Positions 45,372 to 54,410 of a stretch of 64,000 bases of DNA are shown one piece after another; positions within the stretch are counted from its first letter, which is position 1; each line of letters opens with the position of its first letter. The notes under the pieces are model-generated. The model did not search any database. It was given only the letters and a program-made list of their open reading frames with translations, and had not been told where the DNA came from. Source of the DNA: DATAZK01 sp965199805 (GTDB lineage Bacteria; Actinomycetota; Actinomycetes; Frankiales; Frankiaceae); the NCBI GenBank assembly GCA_965199805.1, contig CBDATO010000001.1, positions 2,976,001 to 3,040,000 on the forward strand. The letters are read 5' to 3'. A program made the position numbers and the translations under genes.

Positions 45372-46966
45372 TGCCGCCGAAGCTTGCGCCGTCGGCGCGA
45401 TGGCATCTCGACGTCCTGGGCGAGGAGGGTCCCCGCTATGCGGAGATCCTTACCGCTCCGGCGCTCGAGTTCGTCCGCGCGCTGTGCCGCACCTTCGAAA
45501 CCCGGCGGGCGGAGCTCCTCTGCGAGCGTCACCGCCGGCGCCGCACCGGTCAGTTGCCGGGCTTTCGTTCCGAGACGGCGCCGGTGCGCGCCGATCCCGA
45601 TTGGCGGGTGGCCCCGCCAGCACCTGGCCTGGTCGATCGGCGGGTGGAGATCACTGGCCCGCCCGACCCTAAGATGGCGATCAACGCGCTTAACTCGGGT
45701 GCGAAGGTGTGGATGGCTGATCTCGAGGACGCCACGTCGCCGACGTGGGCGAACGTCGTCGAGGGCCAGCTGGTGCTGAAGGAAGCGATCGCCGACACCC
45801 TCGCCTTCACCAGCCCGGCCGGCAAGGCGTACGCGCTCGGCGAGGAACTAGCCACCCTAGTCGTCCGTCCGCGTGGGTGGCACCTCACTGAGAAGCACCT
45901 GCGCCTCGACGGCGCCAGCGTCTCCGCGTCGCTGGTCGACTTTGGCCTGTTCTTCTTCCACAACGCCAAGGCGCTGATCGAACGCGGCGCCGGGCCATAC
46001 TTTTACCTGCCGAAGCTAGAGAGCCATCTCGAGGCACGGCTGTGGAACGACGTCTTCCGTTTCGCCCAGAACCACCTCGGCATCCCACACGGCACCATCC
46101 GCGCCACGGTGCTCATAGAGACGATCACCGCGGCATTCGAGATGGATGAGATCCTGTACGAGCTGCGCGACCACTCCTCCGGGCTCAACGCAGGCCGCTG
46201 GGACTACATCTTCAGCGTCATCAAGAACCTCGGTGACCGGCCAGAGTTCGTGCTGCCCGACCGGGCTTCGGTCACGATGACAGCGCCGTTCATGCGGGCA
46301 TACACCGAGTTGCTTGTGGCGACATGCCACAAACGGGGCGCCCACGCAATCGGCGGCATGGCGGCACTCATCCCGAGCGCCGACCCCGTCGCCAACGACT
46401 CCACCTTCGCCCGAGTCGCGCAGGACAAGCGCCGAGAGGCGCACGACGGCTACGATGGCTCGTGGGTCGCCCATCCAGGGCTGGTGCCGGTCTGCCAGGC
46501 CGAGTATGATGCCGTCCTCGGCGAGCGCCCCAACCAGCTCGAGCGGCTCCGTCCCGACGTTCGCGTCACTGCCGCCAACCTGCTCGACGTTTCTGCAACC
46601 CCCGGTGCCGTGACCGCGGAGGGCGTCCGAGCGAACGTCGCGGTCATTGTCGGTTACCTGGACGCCTGGCTGGCCGGCACGGGCGCCGTCGCCTTGAACG
46701 GGCTAATGGAAGACGCGGCCACCGTCGAAATTTCCCGCAGCCAACTATGGCAGTGGATACAACACGGCGTTTCACTCATCGACGGTCGCCTGGTCACCGC
46801 TGAGCTGGTGTGTGACCTGGTCGCAGATGAGCTCGCCGAGTTGGCGAACAGCGGCGCAAACGCCGACCGTCTGGAGGTCATCAGGCGGCTGATAGAGGAA
46901 TCAGCGCTCGGCCAACGCCTGCCGTCCTTCATCACGAGCCTGGCCTACGGTCGGTATCTGCGCTGA
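45371..46966 (+). CDS. aceB: Malate synthase A
   Basis: Condenses glyoxylate with acetyl-CoA to malate, the second glyoxylate-shunt step. 531 residues, the size of the A isoform. Conserved elements are VWMADLEDATSPTW, GPYFYLPKLESHLEARLW, RATVLIETITAAFEMDEILY (Arg and Glu of the active site), GRWDYIFSVIKN, and GSWVAHPGLVP. It starts within the aceA stop. Actinobacteria often use malate synthase G instead; the A form paired with aceA points to an operon gained or kept as a unit. Confidence 0.97.
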   Translation: MPPKLAPSARWHLDVLGEEGPRYAEILTAPALEFVRALCRTFETRRAELLCERHRRRRTGQLPGFRSETAPVRADPDWRVAPPAPGLVDRRVEITGPPDPKMAINALNSGAKVWMADLEDATSPTWANVVEGQLVLKEAIADTLAFTSPAGKAYALGEELATLVVRPRGWHLTEKHLRLDGASVSASLVDFGLFFFHNAKALIERGAGPYFYLPKLESHLEARLWNDVFRFAQNHLGIPHGTIRATVLIETITAAFEMDEILYELRDHSSGLNAGRWDYIFSVIKNLGDRPEFVLPDRASVTMTAPFMRAYTELLVATCHKRGAHAIGGMAALIPSADPVANDSTFARVAQDKRREAHDGYDGSWVAHPGLVPVCQAEYDAVLGERPNQLERLRPDVRVTAANLLDVSATPGAVTAEGVRANVAVIVGYLDAWLAGTGAVALNGLMEDAATVEISRSQLWQWIQHGVSLIDGRLVTAELVCDLVADELAELANSGANADRLEVIRRLIEESALGQRLPSFITSLAYGRYLR

Positions 46967-47253
46967 GGTAACCAGGCCGCGTCACCTTGCCGCCGACGTC
47001 CACGCGTTCGATGTTGCCGTTGACGTGCGGCCGGTCAGGACGGGTGCATTTGGCGTTATGGTCGCGGCGTGAGTGTCGACGGCGCGGCGCAGTCGGGGGT
47101 AGCGGGGTTGTGTCGTAGCGAATCTCGGCGCTGGCACGCGGCTCCGTACGTTGTGAGACGGCGCGATGATCGACCGCGCAGCTTTGGACGGGGACGACCA
47201 CTACGACGTGGGTCGACATAGGTCGAGGCCATCGGCCATCTCACCCGACTCAC
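46967..47253. other. Intergenic stretch after aceB
   Basis: No clear hairpin terminator and no gene seen. Confidence 0.4.
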
Positions 47254-47680
47254 GTGCAACGGCCTCTTTGTGGGCTTACACAGCCGCCGGTCGCGATGCG
47301 GCGGATGGACATTGATGAGTTGGGTTTGCCTTCTACGATCGCTCAGCTGGCTCGAGCCGAGTGGCGCGTGGCGTCGGTGCCAATACCGAACCTCATGGCT
47401 TTGGCAGACCGGTTTGGAGTCGTCGCCATTGTCTCGGTCGGTCGAGACGGCGGGTCAGGACGCGTTTAGCACCTAGCCTTTCGGCGGCATGCCCGTCGTC
47501 GTTGTCAACACGGGTCTTTCAACCGACAGGCCGCGCTTCTCGCTCGCACACGAGCTCGGTCACATGTGATGCGCTCCCTGCCCAATGCAAATCCTGAGCA
47601 GCAAGCGAATGAGTTCGCTAGCGAGCGGCGACTGCCGGGCGACGAAGTCGCCTCAAACTTTACCGGACTGACCACACGAC
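47254..47680 (+). pseudogene. ImmA/IrrE-type metallopeptidase relic
   Basis: One frame reads RAEWRVASVPIPNLMALADR followed by FGVVAIVSV, typical of the region before the protease core in XRE/ImmA proteins. After a frame change comes VVVVNTGLSTDRPRFSLAHE then LGHM with the HExxH zinc motif (HELGH), then stop. LPNANPEQQANEFASE follows in yet another frame, corresponding to the downstream Glu region. The gene is clearly broken. Such proteins usually cleave a repressor or work beside a toxin or phage regulator. Confidence 0.7.
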
Positions 47681-47750
47681 ACTTTCCCCTCTTAACAGAG
47701 TTGAAGGCGAAATGAATCCCCCCGGCATGTCCGGAGACTCGATTGGTTGA

Positions 47751-48051
47751 CTATCCGGCCTCGGGAAGGTCGGTTTGTTGACGGTAGTAAGCCTGCTCGA
47801 GCTCGACTGGTGGCAGGTCGCCGTTGGTCTGCAGCAGCCGGTGGTGGTTGAACCAGTCGACCCAGTCCAGGGTGGCGGCTTCGACGTGTTCGACGGTGCG
47901 CCACGGGCCGCGGCGGCGGATCAGTTCGGTCTTGAACAGTCCGATGACGGACTCGGCGAGGGCGTTGTCCAACGCGTCTCCGACGGCTCCGACGGACGGT
48001 TCGACGCCGGCGGCGGCGAGGTTTTCGGTGTAGGCGATTGAGGTGGATTGC
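47751..48051 (-). pseudogene. IS3-N3 OrfB, 3' part
   Basis: QSTSIAYTENLAAAGVEPSV, then ALDNALAESVIGLFKTELI with the catalytic Glu, and WVDWFNHHRLLQTN, stop at 47751. It begins at the codon after the conserved HSDxGS site, where IS30-C is inserted. Confidence 0.87.
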
Positions 48052-48057
48052 TTAGGT

Positions 48058-48676
48058 TCAACCCGTCGTAGCAACACCGGCCCGTCGCACCGACTCTAGA
48101 TGAGCGGTGAAGGCTTCGGCCGGCGTACGCCACTCGAGCGTCTTGCGCGGTCGGGCATTGAGAGTGGCGGCGACGGCGTCGAGGTTCCGGACTGTCCAAC
48201 GGGCCAGGTCGGTCCCCTTCGGGAAATACTGCCGCAGCAACACATTGGTGTTTTCATTCGTTGCTCTTTGCCATGGCGAATGCGGGTCGGCGAAATAGAC
48301 GGCTATGCCGCTATCGATCGTGAGTTGGACGTGCTGTGCCATCTCTGCACCTTGGTCCCATGTCAGCGACCGGCGCAGCAGTTCGGGCAGTGTGCCAAGT
48401 TGGGCGACGATTGCCTGTCGGACCGCCTCGGCGCCATGGCCGGCGAGCGGCGGCTCGTTCTTCTCTGGTGGGGTCAGGCCGAAGCCGTCCATCCGCGGTA
48501 GGTGCAACAGCATGGTGAACGGGTGCTGCGTTCCACCAAGGTGCCGATCGCGCGGACTTGTCGAGCCCGATGATCAGATCGCCTTCCCAATGGCCGGGTA
48601 CTGCCCGGTCGTCGGCTTCGGCTGGTCGCTGGCTGATCAACACTTCCGGGGTGACGAAGCGTCTGCCGCGCCCGAG
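48058..48676 (-). pseudogene. IS30-C transposase, C-terminal part
   Basis: Carries RFVTPEVLISQRPAEADDRA, GHWEGDLIIG, the two shared frameshifts (about 48520-48550), then LTWDQGAEM and NENTNVLLRQYF. IS21-1 cuts it at 48677-48682. It is essentially identical to IS30-A and IS30-B over this stretch. Confidence 0.85.
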
Positions 48677-48751
48677 GCCGCGTGTCGACGACGCTTGAAA
48701 ACGAGGCCTTAGCGACGGTCGAAAACGAGGCCACCCCAACAGATTGGGTGG

Positions 48752-49966
48752 GTGATCTCGGTGGAGGACTGGGCGTTGATCCGGCGGCTGGTGGCGGACG
48801 GTGTGCCGCGGCGGCAGGTGGCCCGGCAGCTGGGTGTGGGCCGGGCAACGGTGGATCGGGCGGTGGCGTCGGACCGGCCGCCGAAGAACGAACGCAAACC
48901 CGCGCCGACGGCGTTCAGCCCGTTCGAGGGCCGGGTGCGCCTGTTGCTGGCAGAGCATCCGGAAATGCCGGCGACGGTCATCGCCGAACGGGTCGGCTGG
49001 ACCGGGTCGATCACCTGGTTCCGCGACAACGTGCGGCGGCTGCGGCCGGAGCATCGCCGTCCGGACCCGGCTGATCGTCTGGTCTGGGAGGCGGGTGACG
49101 CAGCGCAGTGCGACTTGTGGTTCCCACCGAGGCGGATCGCGCTGGAGGACGGCTCGACCGCGCTGCTGCCAATGCTGGTGATGGTCGCAGCGCACTCAAC
49201 GTTCATGGTGGGCCGGATGCTGCCGACCCGGCGGACCGAGGATCTGCTGCTCGGCTCATGGAAGTTGCTGCAGCAGCTCGGCCGTGTCCCGCGCCGTCTG
49301 ATCTGGGACAACGAGGCCGGCATCGGACGCGGCAACCGGCTGGCGGCAGGTGTCCCGGCATTCGTCGGCACGGTCGCGACCAGGATCGTGCAGCTGCGGC
49401 CGTATGACCCGCAGTCCAAGGGCATCGTCGAACGCCGCAACGGCTACTTCGAGACCTCGTTCATGCCGGGCCGCAGCTTCACCTCGCCGGCGGACTTCAA
49501 CGTCCAGTTCGGCGACTGGCTGCAGCTGGCGAACCAGCGGATCGTGCGGACCATCAAGGCCCGGCCGGTCGAGCTCATCGACGCCGACCGGGCCCGGATG
49601 CTGCCGCTGCCGCCGATCGCACCCGAGCTCGGCTGGCAGCACCGGATCCGGCTCGGCCGCGACTACTACATCCGCGTCGCCGCAAACGACTATTCGGTCG
49701 ACCCGGCGGCGATCGGAAGAATGGTCGACCCCGCTGCTGACCTGGACCGTGTCACGGTCCGATTGGACGGTCGGCTGGTCGCCGACCATGCCCGGCGGTG
49801 GGCCCGCGGCCTGACCGTGACCGACCCGAAGCATGTCGAAGCCGCCGCCGTCCTGCGCGGCCAGTTCCGCACCGCCACCGCGGCTCCGGCCGCCAACGAC
49901 CTGCATCGCGACCTCGCCGACTACGACCGGGCGTTCGGCCTGCTCGCCGACGGGCAGGTCGCCTGA
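48752..49966 (+). CDS. istA: IS21 transposase IstA
   Basis: A 404-residue transposase. N-terminal helix-turn-helix: VPRRQVARQLGVGRATVDRA. The integrase core has Asp in AAQCDLWFPP, Asp in IWDNEAGIGR and Glu in SKGIVERRNGYFE. The C-terminal domain reads VAANDYSVDPAAIGRM. GTG 48752 is the probable start; GTG 48761 (VEDWALIRR) is an alternative. The stop overlaps istB by one base. Confidence 0.93.
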   Translation: MISVEDWALIRRLVADGVPRRQVARQLGVGRATVDRAVASDRPPKNERKPAPTAFSPFEGRVRLLLAEHPEMPATVIAERVGWTGSITWFRDNVRRLRPEHRRPDPADRLVWEAGDAAQCDLWFPPRRIALEDGSTALLPMLVMVAAHSTFMVGRMLPTRRTEDLLLGSWKLLQQLGRVPRRLIWDNEAGIGRGNRLAAGVPAFVGTVATRIVQLRPYDPQSKGIVERRNGYFETSFMPGRSFTSPADFNVQFGDWLQLANQRIVRTIKARPVELIDADRARMLPLPPIAPELGWQHRIRLGRDYYIRVAANDYSVDPAAIGRMVDPAADLDRVTVRLDGRLVADHARRWARGLTVTDPKHVEAAAVLRGQFRTATAAPAANDLHRDLADYDRAFGLLADGQVA

Positions 49967-50757
49967 TGCCCGCCAAGACGACACCGGACTCGATCAAGCA
50001 GATTGCCTACCTGTCTGCCGCGTTGAAGGCGCCGCGGATCATCGAAGCGGCGCAGCGCCTCGCCGCTCAGGCCCGCGACTCCGGATGGACCCACGAGGAC
50101 TATCTGGCCGCCGTCCTGGAACGCGAGGTGTCAGCCCGCAACGCCTCCGGCACGCAGCTACGCATCCGCGCCGCCGGCTTCCCAGCGACCAAGACGCTCG
50201 AGGACTTCGACTTCGACGCCCAATCCGCGATCCGCAACGACATCACCGCTTTGGCCTCGACTTCGTTCCTGACCGAGGCCCGCAACATCGTGGTGCTCGG
50301 CCCGCCCGGCACCGGAAAGACCCACTTGGCGACAGCACTCGGCGTCGCCGCAGCCCGCAACGGCCACCGCGTGCTGTTCGCGACCGCCACCGAATGGGTC
50401 ACCCGCTTGACCGACGCGCACCGCAGCGGACGGCTGCCGCAGGAACTGGCCAAGCTGCGCCGTTACAGCCTGATCGTCGTTGATGAGGTCGGCTACCTGC
50501 CGTTCGAGCAGGACGCCGCGAACCTGTTCTTCCAGCTCGTCTCATCCCGCTACCAACACGCCTCGCTCGTGCTGACGAGCAACCTGCCGTTCTCCGGCTG
50601 GGCCACCGTCTTTGGCGACCAAGTCGTCGCGGTGGCGATGATCGACCGGATCGCTCACCACGCCGACGTCCTCACGCTCAAAGGCGCCAGCTACCGGCTC
50701 CGCGGCCGTGGCATCGACAGCCTCCCAAGCATCCGGACCCAAGACCCGGCAGACTGA
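49966..50757 (+). CDS. istB: IS21 helper ATPase IstB
   Basis: A 263-residue AAA+ ATPase that assembles on DNA and directs IstA. Walker A is LGPPGTGKTHLA, Walker B is SLIVVDEVGYLPF, and the sensor region is LVLTSNLPFSGW. It starts at ATG 49966, inside the istA stop. Intact. Confidence 0.95.
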   Translation: MPAKTTPDSIKQIAYLSAALKAPRIIEAAQRLAAQARDSGWTHEDYLAAVLEREVSARNASGTQLRIRAAGFPATKTLEDFDFDAQSAIRNDITALASTSFLTEARNIVVLGPPGTGKTHLATALGVAAARNGHRVLFATATEWVTRLTDAHRSGRLPQELAKLRRYSLIVVDEVGYLPFEQDAANLFFQLVSSRYQHASLVLTSNLPFSGWATVFGDQVVAVAMIDRIAHHADVLTLKGASYRLRGRGIDSLPSIRTQDPAD

Positions 50758-50827
50758 ACCCGGCAACCGGTGGCCTCATTTTCGAACGTCGCAACGGCCC
50801 CAGATTCGAGCGTCGTCGACAGCCGCG

Positions 50828-51432
50828 CGCGGCAGGGACACGTAACGCACGGCCGGTGCGCAGGCAGGCGGTCAGCTCACGCTTAAGCGCACCCCGGCCT
50901 TGGACGTAGAGCGCCTGATAGATCGCCTCGTGAGAGACCCGCATGGTGTCATCATCTGGGAAGTCGACAGGCAGCCGTCGGCTGATCTGCTCCGGACTCC
51001 AGGCGGTGCCCCACCGCCGGTCCTGACGCCTTCCGTGTCGCCGGCCGATCCACGGCACGTTCGGCCCCGGAATCGGCCGGCCGTCGGGATCGGTCACTGC
51101 TCCCGACAAACGATGCTGCACATATTCGCGCAGCCGCGCATTCATGGCCAACTTCGCCGGCTTGGGTCTGCCGGCAGCTCGTTCGGCCTTCCATTGAGCG
51201 GTCGTGGCCCGATACGTCAGCTGGCCGCCGCGCGTGCCCGCGTTGCGACGCAGTTCACGAGAGACCGTCGATGGAGCTCGCCCCAACCGCCGGGCAATGT
51301 CTCGCACTCCATGACCGGTTGCTTTCAACAACGCTATTTCGTCGCGTTCAGGAGATGACAGATATCGACCCGACGGTTCGGTGAGGCTGATCGGCGGCAT
51401 GCCGCCACCCTCACGAAACCAGCGTGTTCCGT
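50828..51432 (-). pseudogene. IS30-C transposase, N-terminal part
   Basis: Reads MPPISLTEPSGRYLSSPERD from 51400, a helix-turn-helix (GVRDIARRLGRAPSTVSREL) and continues to LRTGRALRVPAARG, where IS21-1 enters. The first ~65 codons of the full gene (as in IS30-B) are lost by the deletion at 51432. Confidence 0.85.
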
Positions 51433-51490
51433 GTGCGGTCAGCGTGCTCGGCGATGAACCTCACGAGCGCAGGTGTGGCCGGTCGAGTTC
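51433..51490 (-). pseudogene. Scrap of IS3-N3 OrfB start
   Basis: The minus strand reads ELDRPATPALVRFIAEHADR across a frame change, the first codons of an IS3 OrfB, fused at 51432 to IS30-C sequence and cut at 51490 by IS21-2. Confidence 0.6.
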
Positions 51491-51584
51491 TGTCGGCGAC
51501 GCGTGAAAACTGACCCCGTGGCGTCGCATGAAAACTGACCCCCTCGGCTGACTCTGGCGGCTCGTCGAGCCAGAGGAGAAGGGG

Positions 51585-52844
51585 ATGTTGAACGTGGAGG
51601 ACTGGGCTGAGATCCGCCGGCTGCACTTCGCCGAGGGGATGGCGATCAAGGAGATCGCCCGGCTGTTGGGGATCTCGAAGAACACGGTGAAGGCCAAGCC
51701 CGCCGCGGACGTGCCGCCGAGCTATGAGCGGGCCGGGGCGGGGTCGGCGGTGGATGAGTTCGAGCCGCGGATCCGTCAGTTGTTGCAGGCCGTGCCGACG
51801 ATGCCGGCGACGGTGATCGCCGAGCGGATCGGCTGGATGAGGGGGATGACGGTGCTGACCGGTCGGGTGCGGGAGCTGCGGCCGGCGTATTTGCCGCCGG
51901 ACCCGGCCTCGCGGACCGCCTATGTCGCTGGTGATGTCGCGCAGAACGACTTCTGGTTTCCCGACATCACGGTGCCGGTCGGGTTCGGGCAGGTCCGCAC
52001 CGCCAAGGCGCTGCCGGTGCTGACGATGGTGGCGGCGTATTCGCGGATGCTGTTCGCCCGGCTGCTCCCGTCCCGGACCGCCGAGGATCTGTATGCAGGC
52101 TGGTGGCAGCACCTGTCCCGGCTCGGGGCGGTGCCACGCACGCTGGTCTGGGACGGGGAAGGCGCGGTCGGCAAGTACGCCGGCGGCCGTAACCAGCTGA
52201 CCGTCCAGTGTCATGAGTTTCGCGGCACGCTGGGTGCGAAGGTGCTGGTGCTTCGTCCCCGCGACCCGGAAGCAAAAGGAATCATCGAACGGGCGCACGA
52301 CTATCTGGAGCGTTCGTTCCTGCCGGGCCGCAGCTTCACCAGCCCGGATGACTTCAACGGCCAGTTGCAGGACTGGCTGGATCTGACGAACCGGCGGCGG
52401 CGTCGGGCGTTGGGCTGCGCCCCGACTGACCGGATCGGCGCGGACACGGCGGCGATGCTCGCGTTGCCGCCGGTCGCTCCAGTGACGGGATGGCGCTGGT
52501 CGGGCCGGCTGGCACGCGACTTCTACGTTCGTCTGGACGGCAACGACTATTCGGTGCATCCGCAGGTGATCGGCCGGCGGATCGACGTGCAGGCCGACAC
52601 CGAACGGGTTCGGGCGTTCTGCGACGGCCGTCTGGTCGCCGATCATCAGCGGGTGTGGGCCCGGCATCAGAGCCTGACGCTGCCCGAGCATGAGACGGCT
52701 GCCAAGGCTTTGCGCCGCGAACACCTGGGGCTGGTCCGCCCGGCCGCGTCCGAGCAGCTGCAGGTCGAGGTTCGCCGCCTGGGCGACTACGACGCCGCCT
52801 TCGGCATCGACCGCACGGGCGAGCCGCACGGGACGGTGGCGTGA
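51585..52844 (+). CDS. istA: IS21 transposase IstA (second type)
   Basis: 419 residues. The helix-turn-helix is MAIKEIARLLGISKNTVKAK. The core has Asp in VAQNDFWFPD, Asp in VWDGEGAVGK and Glu in AKGIIERAHDYLE. The C-terminal domain is LDGNDYSVHPQVIGRR. ATG 51585 has AGAAGGGG upstream. It differs clearly from the IstA of IS21-1, so the two elements are separate lineages. Confidence 0.93.
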   Translation: MLNVEDWAEIRRLHFAEGMAIKEIARLLGISKNTVKAKPAADVPPSYERAGAGSAVDEFEPRIRQLLQAVPTMPATVIAERIGWMRGMTVLTGRVRELRPAYLPPDPASRTAYVAGDVAQNDFWFPDITVPVGFGQVRTAKALPVLTMVAAYSRMLFARLLPSRTAEDLYAGWWQHLSRLGAVPRTLVWDGEGAVGKYAGGRNQLTVQCHEFRGTLGAKVLVLRPRDPEAKGIIERAHDYLERSFLPGRSFTSPDDFNGQLQDWLDLTNRRRRRALGCAPTDRIGADTAAMLALPPVAPVTGWRWSGRLARDFYVRLDGNDYSVHPQVIGRRIDVQADTERVRAFCDGRLVADHQRVWARHQSLTLPEHETAAKALRREHLGLVRPAASEQLQVEVRRLGDYDAAFGIDRTGEPHGTVA

Positions 52845-53638
52845 TGGCGCCGGCCAAAACCCCGGCCCGTGACACCGCCGCCGAGCTCGCCTTCCTGACC
52901 CGGGCACTGAAGGCGCCGAGGCTGCGTGATGCGGTCGAACGTCTCGGTGAGAGGGCACGGGCCGAGAGCTGGACGCATGAGGAGTTCCTGGTCGCCTGCC
53001 TGGCTCGCGAGGTCGCGGCCCGCGACAGTCACGGCGGCGAGGGCCGCATCCGAGCGGCCCGACTCCCGGCCCGCAAGAGCCTGGAGGAGTTCGACTTCGA
53101 CCACGCCCGCGGCCTGAAACGCGAACTCGTCGCCCACCTCGGCACGCTGGACTTCATCACCGCCAAAGACAACGTCGTGTTCCTCGGCCCACTCGGCACC
53201 GGCAAAACCCATCTGGCCACCGGGCTGGCGATCCGGGCCTGTCAGGCCGGGCATCGGGTGCTGTTCGCCACCGCCAGCCAGTGGGTCGACCGGCTCGCCG
53301 CCGCCCACCAGACCGGACGTCTGCAAGAGGAGTTGATCCGCCTGGGCCGCTACCCGCTGCTCGTGGTCGACGAGGTGGGTTACATCCCCTTCGAACCGGA
53401 AGCGGCGAACCTATTCTTCCAGCTCGTCTCCTCCCGCTACGAACGAGCCAGCCTCATCGTCACCAGCAACAAGACCTTCGGCCGGTGGGGTGAAGTATTC
53501 GGTGACGACGTCGTCGCCGGCGCCATGATCGACCGGCTCGTGCACCACGCTGAAGTGATCGCCCTCAAAGGCGACAGCTACCGGCTCAAAGGCCGCGACC
53601 TCGGCCGTGTCCCCACCGCTGCGGCAGGTGACCAATGA
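52844..53638 (+). CDS. istB: IS21 helper ATPase IstB (second type)
   Basis: 264 residues from ATG 52844, one base inside the istA stop; GTG 52841 is an alternative. Walker A reads LGPLGTGKTHLA, with Leu where Pro is usual; Walker B is LLVVDEVGYIPF, and LIVTSNKTFGRW is the sensor region. Intact. Its stop overlaps the next small gene by ATGA. Confidence 0.94.
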   Translation: MAPAKTPARDTAAELAFLTRALKAPRLRDAVERLGERARAESWTHEEFLVACLAREVAARDSHGGEGRIRAARLPARKSLEEFDFDHARGLKRELVAHLGTLDFITAKDNVVFLGPLGTGKTHLATGLAIRACQAGHRVLFATASQWVDRLAAAHQTGRLQEELIRLGRYPLLVVDEVGYIPFEPEAANLFFQLVSSRYERASLIVTSNKTFGRWGEVFGDDVVAGAMIDRLVHHAEVIALKGDSYRLKGRDLGRVPTAAAGDQ

Positions 53639-53979
53639 ACATCCCGCTGCACACGGCCGGGCAGGTCGCCGACCACCTCGAGGCACTCGCCCGCCACACC
53701 TGCCAGCCCGACACCGTCGCCGACCCCGCCGACCTCGCCCGGCTGCTCGCCGAACTCACCCGAGCCGCGGACTGCCTGCCGCAGCTACTCACCCAGCTCG
53801 TCCGCTGGATCGACTGTCTGCACACCCACGGCCGGCTGACCGCCGACGACAGCACACCCGGCGAACACGTCACCGCGGCACGAGCCGCGCTACGAGCGGC
53901 GGCCCGGGCCGCCCAACAGCTCGCCACCGGAACCGACAATGCACATCAACACACCGCCCAGCTGGCACTCGCCCGCTGA
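53635..53979 (+). CDS. Small passenger protein of IS21-2, unknown function
   Basis: A 114-residue protein starting inside the istB stop (ATGA), so it should be co-translated. It is mostly alpha-helical by appearance, rich in Ala, His and Gln (RAADCLPQLLTQLVRWIDCL, ARAALRAAARAAQQLATGT). It resembles helical proteins predicted near IS elements and plasmid genes, but I do not recognise it. It lies wholly inside the element's ends. Confidence 0.65.
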   Translation: MNIPLHTAGQVADHLEALARHTCQPDTVADPADLARLLAELTRAADCLPQLLTQLVRWIDCLHTHGRLTADDSTPGEHVTAARAALRAAARAAQQLATGTDNAHQHTAQLALAR

Positions 53980-54057
53980 CCGCAACACAAGATCACAACC
54001 ATCAGGGGGTCAGTTTTCAACCGCAGCCAAAGGGTCAATTTTCAGCCGCTGTTGACA

Positions 54058-54358
54058 AGTTTGGCCGCGAAGAAAACTGAAGCCGCCTTCAAGATCTCAT
54101 TCGCTCGGCGCAGCTCGGCGACCTCACGCTTGAGCCGCTTGATCTCGGCAGGCTCCTCGCCCGTTAACCCCGGCCGGCGGCCGTCGTCGACCTCGGTGCG
54201 GCGCACCCACTTGCGCAGCGTTTCCGCGGTTCCGATCCCGAGCTTCTGCGCCACCGCAGTGATCGCCGCTCACTGCGACGGGTAATCCGGCGTCACCTCA
54301 GCGACCATCCGCACCGCACGCTCCCGCAATTCCGGCGGGTACTGACTGGCTCGTCCCA
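54058..54358 (-). pseudogene. IS3-N3 transposase OrfA with an internal stop
   Basis: From GTG 54358 it reads VGRASQYPPELRERAVRMVA, then TPDYPSQ followed by TGA where TGG (Trp) is expected. It continues AAITAVAQKLGIGTAETLRK and ends AEIKRLKREVAELRRANEIL. One nonsense change breaks an otherwise good OrfA. The last codons are cut by IS21-2. Confidence 0.82.
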
Positions 54359-54410
54359 CAGCTCCATCCTCCTCAAGGACTGGAGCCTCCGGACTCACCG
54401 GGGGGATTCA

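Larger units (their letters stand above)
48683..50821 (+). mobile_element. IS21-1, intact
   Basis: The ends begin TGTCGACGACGCT on both strands (48683 and 50821), with inner repeated blocks GAAAACGAGGCC at the left and related blocks at the right, as usual for IS21. The 6-bp duplication GCCGCG is at 48677-48682 and 50822-50827. It carries istA and istB. Confidence 0.9.
48052..51432 (-). mobile_element. IS30-C, carrying IS21-1; 5' end deleted
   Basis: The right end CTTAGGTTCAACCCGTCGTA starts at 48052, next to TTG (the complement of CAA, the same position as in IS30-B). The left end is missing: at about 51432 the transposase 5' region is fused to the first codons of IS3 orfB. A deletion therefore removed the IS30 left end together with most of the IS3 orfB 5' half. 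Confidence 0.82.
51491..54057 (+). mobile_element. IS21-2, three-gene IS21 element
   Basis: The left end TGTCGGCGACGCGTGAAAAC and right-end complement TGTCAACAGCGGCTGAAAAT both lead into GAAAAnTGACCC blocks, each repeated twice. AGTT flanks both sides (51486-51489 and 54058-54061). It is inserted at the orfA/orfB junction of IS3-N3. It carries istA, istB and a small third gene. Confidence 0.88.
47713..54410 (-). mobile_element. IS3-N3, an IS3 element inflated by IS30-C, IS21-1 and IS21-2
   Basis: The ends TGAATCCCCCCGGCATGTCC (47713) and, on the minus strand, TGAATCCCCCCGGTGAGTCC (54410) are near-perfect inverted repeats. The 3-bp duplication AAA lies at 47710-47712 and 54411-54413. From the right: orfA, IS21-2, a scrap of orfB, IS30-C with IS21-1 inside, and the 3' part of orfB. 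Confidence 0.88.
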
